This document shows, in pieces, positions 57,208-64,000 of a stretch of DNA of 64,000 bases. Every line of letters starts with the position of its first letter. Position 1 is the stretch's first letter. The DNA is from Leucogyrophana mollusca (Eukaryota; Basidiomycota; Agaricomycetes; Boletales), in NCBI GenBank assembly GCA_021014945.1, contig MU266377.1, positions 79,251 to 143,250 of the forward strand, given 5' to 3'. The translations under genes and the position numbers were made by a program. A model generated the notes under the pieces. That model was given only the letters and a program-made list of their open reading frames with translations. It made no database searches and was not told where the DNA came from.

Positions 57208-59703
57208 ATGCATAAAATGATATGGCTGTTCCGGTGGTGGCTTTCGTGTCTAGCTCTTTGGTCCCAGGTTCATGCTGCGCCTGCCGACAGTAAGTCCAAT
57301 ACCTTGCGTTTCTCTAACAATCTTCTCAGATCAGGCCTCAGTTCCTTCAGCGGCTTCTTTCTACGTTCCAAACCTACCTGGCCTGCACCAGGACACTACT
57401 CACCCACTGAACATATATGCGGGACACATACTCTCGGACCCAAATGCCGCGTCAGCCGGGAGCACGGACGTCCTGGCGCACCTGTTCTTTGTGATGGTGA
57501 AAGCGCGCAGGACCGCTGATAAAGAGAGGTTGATGTTCTGGTTCAACGTGCGTAGTGAAGGAATCCAATTTTTCCACGGGGGACGATGCTGAGTGTCATG
57601 CAGGGTGGTCCGGGATGCTCGTCGTTTGACGGGCTAATGATGGAAATCGGACCATGGCGGGTAGACGGGCAAGGAGGCCTGAAGACGGTGCAAGGTGGTT
57701 GGGAGGAATATACAACCATGGTTTATGGTGCGCGCGCATCCCTTCATTCTGTTACGCGTAAACTTATGCCAGTACAAGTCGACCAACCTGCAGGTACAGG
57801 TCTCTCATACACCAGCACAAACCATTATGTGCACACGCTAGAAGAGGTGCCTTTGCATTCCTACTGCTGTCGTCAACGTAACTAAGAGTCGCGGACAGGC
57901 TACCGAGCATGTCATACAGTTCCTTCGCACATTTTATCAGGTGTTCCCCGAGTACCGCTCTGTTGACGTGCGTAACTGGTCTCTGGTTTCCGCACACGCC
58001 AGCTGAGTACAGGGACCGACAGACATATCTTGGGGGCGAGAGTTTTGCCGGGCAGTACATTCCCTACTTCGGTGTGGATAGGTTGCCAACGCAGTTGATC
58101 TCCGACTAACTACCTCGCTATTTCCTTACTTCCAGCTACTGCCATACTATCTTCGAATCTTGGAATTCCTCTGCGAGGTGCTGCTATCGGCAATGGATGG
58201 ATGGATGGACGGAGCCAGTATCCCGCATATCTGGATTACGCAGTTACGCACGGTATTGTTGACGAAAACTCACAAGTATGTTCTCCATTTGTTCTCTGTA
58301 GTTTCTCCCCTAAACATTCACACAGCATTATAAAGACAGTAAACGGGATACAGATCAGTGTATGGACGAGTTCAGGCGCATTACTGGACCCGAGCCCATA
58401 CACGTGAACAAATGCGAAACCCTGACAAACTCTGTGCTATCGGGGAAGGGACGAACGTCAGTACTTGTAAGCCGCACCGTCACAAGAGACACCATCTGAT
58501 GAGCCCTGCTCGTTTTCCTTAGAGTCGACGGAAAACGAAAATGCGTGAACATTTACGACGTACGGCTTGAAGACGACTATCCGTTTTGTGGCATGCAATG
58601 GCCTCCGGACCTGAAAAATATCAGCTCTTACCTCGCCGTAAGCTTCTCAGAGCGTCTATCTTACATTCTCGGCTGATGGTTCACATCAGCGCAAAGACGT
58701 CATCAACGCGTTTCACGCCAGCGCCAAATCAGAGAGCTGGGTCGAGTGCCTTGGTCGCGTCGGCACGGAGTTGCATGACAAGCAATCTGCGTCCTCGATC
58801 ACCTTGCTGCCGGGGGTTCTCGAGAAGATCCCCGTTCTGCTATTTGCAGGGGACCAGGACTTTATCTGCAACTATATGGGCATCGAGAGTATGATCAAGT
58901 CGATGACTTGGAATGGTGAGAGAGGGCTTGGTGTAAGTTCTTGTGGAAACAAAGGTGAGGCAATGTTGACACCCTCTGTACCAACAGACTGTGCAGACGA
59001 AATCATGGGCTGTCAACGGCGTCCCGGCAGGGACATGGGTTTCCTCGAGAAACTTGACATACACCAAGGTACCAAACGTTCGCGCCCACTCCGCACCTAT
59101 TATACTGATTTAACGTTGGTAGATCTTTAATGCATCGCACATGGCGCCATACGACGTTCCCGACGTTGCGCATGACATGATCCTTCGTTTCATGGGGATG
59201 AACTTTTCCGCCATTGTGGACGGTTCTGCACGAATCCCGAGCAGTGTTGGCGACGACGTGAAACCGGTATTCTTGGACACTGGTGATCTACCACTGTCAC
59301 CCGTGCCCCCTGGCAAGACTCCTGAGCAGACTAAAGCCCAGTGGGACGGTGAGCTCCACCCCGCTGACTTTTAACTATTGTTACGCAAGACTGACGGGTG
59401 ATTTACTTAGCCTACTACAACGCTGGTTCTGCGACGCTCATTCTAATCCTCATCGCGATGGCGATTGGACTGTGTATATGGTGCCGTTTACGTCGCAGAC
59501 CCGTCCGACTATCGAAGGGCGATGTGGCCGAGGAGAACATCCCTCTAAACAGCGCATCGGATGGATATGACTTCGACGACAGGGATGCACGGAGGAAACG
59601 GAAGGGGAAGGAGCGCGCTGAAGAAGATGAGAGTGGTTCCCCTATATTCGATGTGGGAGAAGATGATGAAGACTATCATAGCGACGGGGGGCATCGACGT
59701 TAA
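57208..59703 (+). CDS. KEX1: KEX1-like pheromone-processing serine carboxypeptidase
   Basis: This Golgi enzyme trims C-terminal basic residues from secreted propeptides after Kex2 cleavage. A signal peptide ([20 protein letters not shown]) is followed by [16 protein letters not shown] and [20 protein letters not shown]. The conserved [20 protein letters not shown] comes after an intron. The catalytic Ser is in [15 protein letters not shown], the Asp in [20 protein letters not shown] and the His in [19 protein letters not shown]. Near the C-terminus a membrane helix ([20 protein letters not shown]) precedes an acidic/basic cytosolic tail ending SDGGHRR. That layout (lumenal peptidase, one helix, tail) distinguishes KEX1 from vacuolar carboxypeptidase Y. 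At least nine introns are used. I note no damage. Confidence 0.92.
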
Positions 59704-60414
59704 GTTATCTGGGCGTTATGGTGTACCTATTATTCCAGTTCCCCAGTAGTTACAATTTCAATCCCGGAATCATCCTAAATGTACATGTCCCGGAAGACGA
59801 CGGACGCTTTTTGGGACCAGTAAATTTGTACGCAGAAGAATCATTGAATATCAACCCTAAACATTATAACACCAGGACCAAAGTACACAACTGGGAGAGG
59901 CAGGTGGAAATGTCTGCGTCATGGTTTCACCCGACCGTCAAGGCCACATAGTAGCAACTCTCCCGAAGAAGAGCGGGTACGGAAGATACAGGAATATGAC
60001 GCCGCACCGTTACCCTACATCAGCCCTCGTCCACTGCAGCAAATCAACACCGCGAGGTGGACTCAACCACAGCGAACATAGCGAGGACGAGCTGGGCGAC
60101 GATGCTCAATCTTGTGAGCGCCCCGAAGAGCGCCTCGCTCCACCAACTTGAAATGTCAACGCTCTTCAGAAGGGCAAACCTCTGCGCCGGACGGCTAACG
60201 CTTCAGAATGTTGAATGGACACTAAGGAAATCAAAGATATTTTTTGCTGGGCTATATACTGTGCGTCGGCGTTTTAATCTTTTGAATCTCCGTTGTTGCC
60301 GAGATGCGACTGCCCCGGACGCGGCATCGTAACCAATAAAGATCGAGCAAAGGTTCACCTTCACCCAGCCTCGTAACGTCCAGCCTTGCGCATTTTAGCG
60401 ACTGCACACAGGCA
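59704..60414. other. Intergenic region, no gene seen
   Basis: This holds the 3' flank of KEX1 and the upstream region of SPC19. Short plus-strand frames between 59718 and 60332 show no domain. Confidence 0.4.
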
Positions 60415-61155
60415 ATGTCTCGGTTATCGACCTTATCCAAACCAAGAGAATCGGTGTTTGCGGGAGGCCCAGAGCAATACCGTGGTGACGCGAATGCAGC
60501 CTGCCCTCCCAATCTACGTGAATGCGTGCTCGCGATGGAGGATTGTTGCGAGGAGGTAGGATACATCAGCAAATGTGCGCTGATATTCCGCTCAAACTTG
60601 GCAGGCGCACGAAGCTCAACAACTGCTCCGCAATGGCACATTCGATCTCCCCCGGATGAACAGGGTCCTAGAGAGTCAAAGGGTAACAAGACCCAGTTGC
60701 CAGTTATGGGCATGGTTGCTTAACACGTATCCATAGGTCTTCCTACTCATTGACGAGGGAACCGTTCGAAAATATAAATCAGACTTGACAGACGAGATAG
60801 AACCACAGATCAATGAACTTATCGAGCGGGCGGAAAAAGGACTGAAAGCCCTCAGCCGCAAAGAAGGTCTAGTGCAAAGCAAGGTTAGGGTTGGAGTGAT
60901 AACCCGACATACTTGCTAATATATCCCAAGGTGGAGGCCGCTCAAGCAATGCAATCACGAAATGCGACAGCTCCCACCGTCAACAAACGTGAGGAAAGGC
61001 GACTTCAGATGCTACAAAAGCAGCGCCAGCGCTTAGAAGAGGAGGTCAGGATACTAGAGTCGGAAGTATTGACACTAGTAAGCACGCCAGCCATACATCA
61101 ATCCTCATGTCACCTGATCGCGAAGCAGGGGCAAAAGAGACCTCCAAGGCCTTGA
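60415..61155 (+). CDS. SPC19: DASH/Dam1 complex subunit Spc19
   Basis: Spc19 is part of the ring-forming DASH complex that couples kinetochores to microtubules in fungi. Exons are 60415-60555, 60605-60682, 60737-60883 and 60931-61155 (591 nt, 196 residues). Exon 1 gives MSRLSTLSKPRESVFAGG and NLRECVLAMEDCCEE. Exon 2 is AHEAQQLLRNGTFDLPRMNR with VLESQR. Exon 3 is VFLLIDEGTVRKYKSDLTDE and EPQINELIERAEKGLKAL. The C-terminal half is a coiled coil (REERRLQMLQKQRQRLEEEV). The E-P-Q-I and R-K-Y-K patterns are typical of the family. A possible extra intron near 61080 would shorten the tail without changing the stop. Confidence 0.88.
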
Positions 61156-61192
61156 AAGGATGCTATTTTGGATCCAGTGTAGGACCCTAGTT

Positions 61193-63594
61193 TTACATCT
61201 GCAGTTCTCCGATGATGACAGCGTCCACATATTCTCCTGCTTCCAGCCTCTCTGGTCCACCTTCTGTTCGCATGGGCAAGACAACAAGTCCATTTGCGCC
61301 GCTCAGACTTGCTACGCGGCTCGACCTCTGTCCGCCAGTGCTTAACGCTCGAAGGCCACCCTCTCCAGCCCGAATAATTACTCGATGGAACTCAGTCCGA
61401 GCGTCCAGTCGCATCGGATTACCCAGCTATAACAAACATATGAACTCCAATTTTTCGCTTGAACTTGTATAACGGGTGACGCACCTGGACACGAATGCGG
61501 GGTAGCTGGCATCTTTCGATGGGCCATCCACCCAACCTTCGCAGAGCGGGAACGACGAAGACATGGAAAGTCACCAAAGCGGAGGCTGGATTTCCGGGTA
61601 GCGCAAACATGAACTTCCTCCCATGGTCACCTTCTGTCGTAGGTATACTCGCAAATGTAGTAGGCTTCCCTGGCTTCATCGTCACGCGACCAAAGTGGAC
61701 TACGCCTCCAAAGTTACGTTCTATGACAGGCTTCAACAGGTCACTGGCGCCCATCGATGTGCCGCCTGTCGTGAGCAGAAGATCTGCGCTTCGGAGGCCC
61801 TTTTGGATTGCTTGCACGTGCGCATCAATACTACGTCATAGTAAGCAGCAATGATGGTATCCAGACTAGATGGCTTACTCGTCGGGAACAACACCGAGAT
61901 CCACGACGCTGTATCCCATGCCCTCGAGGACGGCCTGCAGCGAAGGACGGTTCGTGTCCCATATTCCTCCCCAGCCATCACTCGGAAGCGGCTGTGGCGA
62001 CTGCACGTCGATTATCTCGTTTCCCGTGCTCAAGATCGCGACAACCGGCTTGCGGTAGACTTGTACCTATTGTCTTGCGCTGATCTACCAACCCAGCCTT
62101 GTGACAAAGGACCAACCCACCTGTCTGCGGCCCACAAAAGCCAGCGTGCCAATCTCCCCGCCGAGGCTACTGATCACCTCGTTGCTTTGCAAAACCAGAT
62201 CTCCGACTCGGACATCTGATCCCGGATCTCTCACATTTTCGGCGGCTGGCACCTGTACGAGTGTCCTTACCTCCTTCTCGTCGACATCTTGTCCATTTGA
62301 GTCCTTGACCGTGGACACCAGCTCGGTGTCTTCTACCATAATCACAGTGTCTGCTCCCGAAGGCAGAGGCCCCCCTGTGTTGATGCGGAAGATGGACCCT
62401 TCCGGCAGAGTTTCCGATAACGCATGGTTTTGTGATGTTAAGACGCTGAACACTCCAGGTTTGTCAGTCGCTGCCGGGGCAACGTCAGCAAAGGACTTTG
62501 AGATGAGAAACGACGGCTGACATCGGAGGGCATACCCATCCACGCTGGTTGTCTTCGACGGGGGGACATTCTGGGGAGCGTAAACGTCTTCGGCTAGGAT
62601 GTAGCCCGCCAGTGCTGGTGTGACCTGTGATGGTATGAGTACAATGTCCACACATGTACAGGGTACGAACAGGTCGGCTTATCGCCTTCAGGGGCTCTAT
62701 TTCTTTCAAGATTGTATCGAGAGCTTGCTCGAGCGAAATCAGAGGATAGGGAGACACCCGATGGCGAGATGAGGCTGAGTGTTTACATTGAGAGCCAGCC
62801 CCTGTGCGTTCGCCAACGAAATTTGGACATACCGGGTAAAGAAGGATCATGCGATAAGGTGCTACGGGGCTGCGGTGCTCTATGATCATGGTCATGGTGG
62901 TGGTGATGGTGATGGTGATGATGATGGGCGCTAGCACTTGGGTTCTGAGCTACTTGGGGATGACTTGAGCCCATCGCGGCGTGAACTTGCTTTCCGTTGC
63001 CTCCTTTGATCAGATCGATCGCATGGTCTACCAGACCATTTGAAAACAGGGCACTGAGGTTCTCTTTCACGGCCTTTACGCTTCCGGGTAGCGTGACAAT
63101 GAGAGTGTTTCCCACTGTTCCCGCGACGGGTCTGGAAAGTGCCGCCAGAGGAGTGTGCTGGATTGAAGCTGAGAGTAAGAGGTGAACTATACCCGAGGCT
63201 TCCCTCTCTAGCAGGGGAGAGATGGCCTATACACAATAGGGACGCCTGTAAGCGATAACAATATTGGAGGGCGGAATCCGACGACATTACTTCAGGTGTG
63301 AGATCCCGTACCCCAAACCCTGTTCCTCCAGTCGTGATGATCCAGTCGACCAATCCTTGGTCACACCAAAGCTTAACCACTTCTCTGATTCTCTCCTCGT
63401 TATCAGGTACGATGACCGTTCGCGCGCATTCATATCCATGCTCTTCGACGAGCTCTCGTACAGTGGGGCCCGACCTGTCGGCACTCGCATTGGCCCACGC
63501 ACTATCACTGACTGCCAGTATCTAAGTGTGATTGAAAGTGTCGACACCATCAAATATCCTGACCTGTGACAATGCCAACTCTGGTCGCAGTCAT
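61193..63594 (-). CDS. CNX1: Gephyrin/Cnx1-type molybdenum cofactor synthesis protein
   Basis: This fused enzyme adenylates molybdopterin (G or MogA domain) and inserts molybdate (E or MoeA domain). The start MTATRVGIVT is spliced to VSDSAWANASADRSGPTVRE. The MogA signature is WIITTGGTGFGVRDLTPE, followed by HTPLAALSRPVAGTVGNTL and IVTLPGSVKAVKENL. A linker contains about 11 consecutive His then DHDH. The MoeA part reads ASSRHRVSPYPLISLEQALD, VTPALAGYILAEDVYAPQNV and TSVDGYALR. It continues with FRINTGGPLPSGADTVIMVE, LLTTGGTSMGASDLLKPVIE, MFALPGNPASALVTFHVF and MRLDARTEFHRVIIRAGEGG, ending VDAVIIGELQM. G-to-E order matches plant and fungal CNX types as in gephyrin. Several introns separate these blocks. 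Confidence 0.93.
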
Positions 63595-63762
63595 TTACCA
63601 GTAAGTTGTGGGTAGCGAGCGACTATCGCAGAACGAAGAAACCCCACGCAGTCAGAACATACAGATGTAGATACATCAGGAAACCGGGGAGGCACTGGTA
63701 TTTCCAGACGGATTTGATAAGCAGGCACAAGTAAGGAGGGGTTGTATATAGGTTTATCTAGA
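63595..63762. other. Upstream region of the Cnx1 gene
   Basis: This short stretch runs from the Cnx1 start to the first copy of the terminal repeat. It should contain part of the Cnx1 promoter. No further feature is recognised. Confidence 0.3.
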
Positions 63763-64000
63763 AAAATAATAGGGTAACACAAGGATATCGCTTTATCAGC
63801 ACAAGATAAGTCCGATATTTGATGACATTTAATTAGTAGTTCGATAGTCAGCTGACAATAAACTCATAAGCATTCTGCTAGTCTGAGAAAGGTATGTCTA
63901 CTAAATAATGGGGTGGGCATAAGGATATTGCTTTATCAGCACAAGATAAGTCTGATATCCGATGGCATGTAATCAACAGTTTGATATTCAATTGACAATC
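63763..64000. repeat. Tandem direct repeat, 140-bp period
   Basis: Two copies begin about AATAATAGGG (63763) and AATAATGGGG (63903). Both contain AAGGATAT(C/T)GCTTTATC then AGCACAAGATAAGTC, about 40 bp in which only two bases differ, and remain similar through GACAAT(A/C). The period is 140 bp. The second copy runs to the window edge, so the array may continue. Each copy carries a TTATC/GATAA inverted pair. The nature is unknown; it could be an expanded minisatellite or the end of a transposon. Confidence 0.8.

Overview
This window is nuclear DNA of a filamentous basidiomycete, most likely an agaricomycete. Coding sequence is broken by many 48-65 nt GT-AG introns. The gene set is fungal: a DASH subunit, Atg22, KEX1 and a Boi/Pob1-type scaffold. 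A STE3-type pheromone receptor and a small protein resembling the basidiomycete DUF6593 group favour Basidiomycota. No virus, complete transposon or bacterial operon is visible. Gene models below were spliced by hand from donor and acceptor sites and reading frame. Exon joins are therefore predictions, although several models close exactly on a multiple of three.

Layout. 0.7-4.4 kb: a large FG-repeat nucleoporin with an N-terminal membrane segment. 4.4-5.9 kb: an almost perfect 303-bp inverted duplication that starts in the nucleoporin 3' flank and encloses a decayed tRNA-like unit, then an intron-containing tRNA-Arg(ACG). 6.4-10.3 kb, minus strand: U5 snRNP 40K and Atg22. 10.3-11.5 kb: a decayed ankyrin-like stretch. 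11.5-16.8 kb, minus strand: a La/xRRM protein of the telomerase Pof8/Lar7 type, a NADAR-domain protein and SAP18. 17.1-20.3 kb: a copper amine oxidase whose cofactor region is split into tiny exons. 20.5-22.7 kb: a sugar transporter, then a structured palindrome and NEDD8. 24.1-27.5 kb, minus strand: an AlkB-like dioxygenase and the STE3-type receptor.

28.1-39.3 kb: two paralogous hotdog thioesterases enclose a Boi/Pob1-like SH3-SAM-PH-CH protein, ITPase and a DHX33/Dhr2-type helicase. 39.6-45.8 kb: TTC27/Emw1, a DUF6593-like protein, EMC6 and aspartate-semialdehyde dehydrogenase. 46.0-56.0 kb: SMC5, an unrecognised conserved protein, an Rrn9-like nuclear protein, mitochondrial uL13m and an ER thioredoxin-fold protein. 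57.2-63.6 kb: KEX1 carboxypeptidase, DASH subunit Spc19 and a gephyrin/Cnx1-type molybdenum cofactor enzyme. The right edge carries a 140-bp tandem repeat.

Most genes are single-copy housekeeping genes in both orientations, with no evident shared pathway. STE3 and KEX1 both belong to pheromone biology, but they lie 30 kb apart and KEX1 also has general secretory roles. The least ordinary signals are the foldback with its tRNA-like core, the predicted 2-nt exon in the amine oxidase, the nested palindrome upstream of NEDD8, and several unusual domain additions (membrane-anchored FG nucleoporin, RGG/RS-tailed SAP18, His-rich linker in Cnx1).
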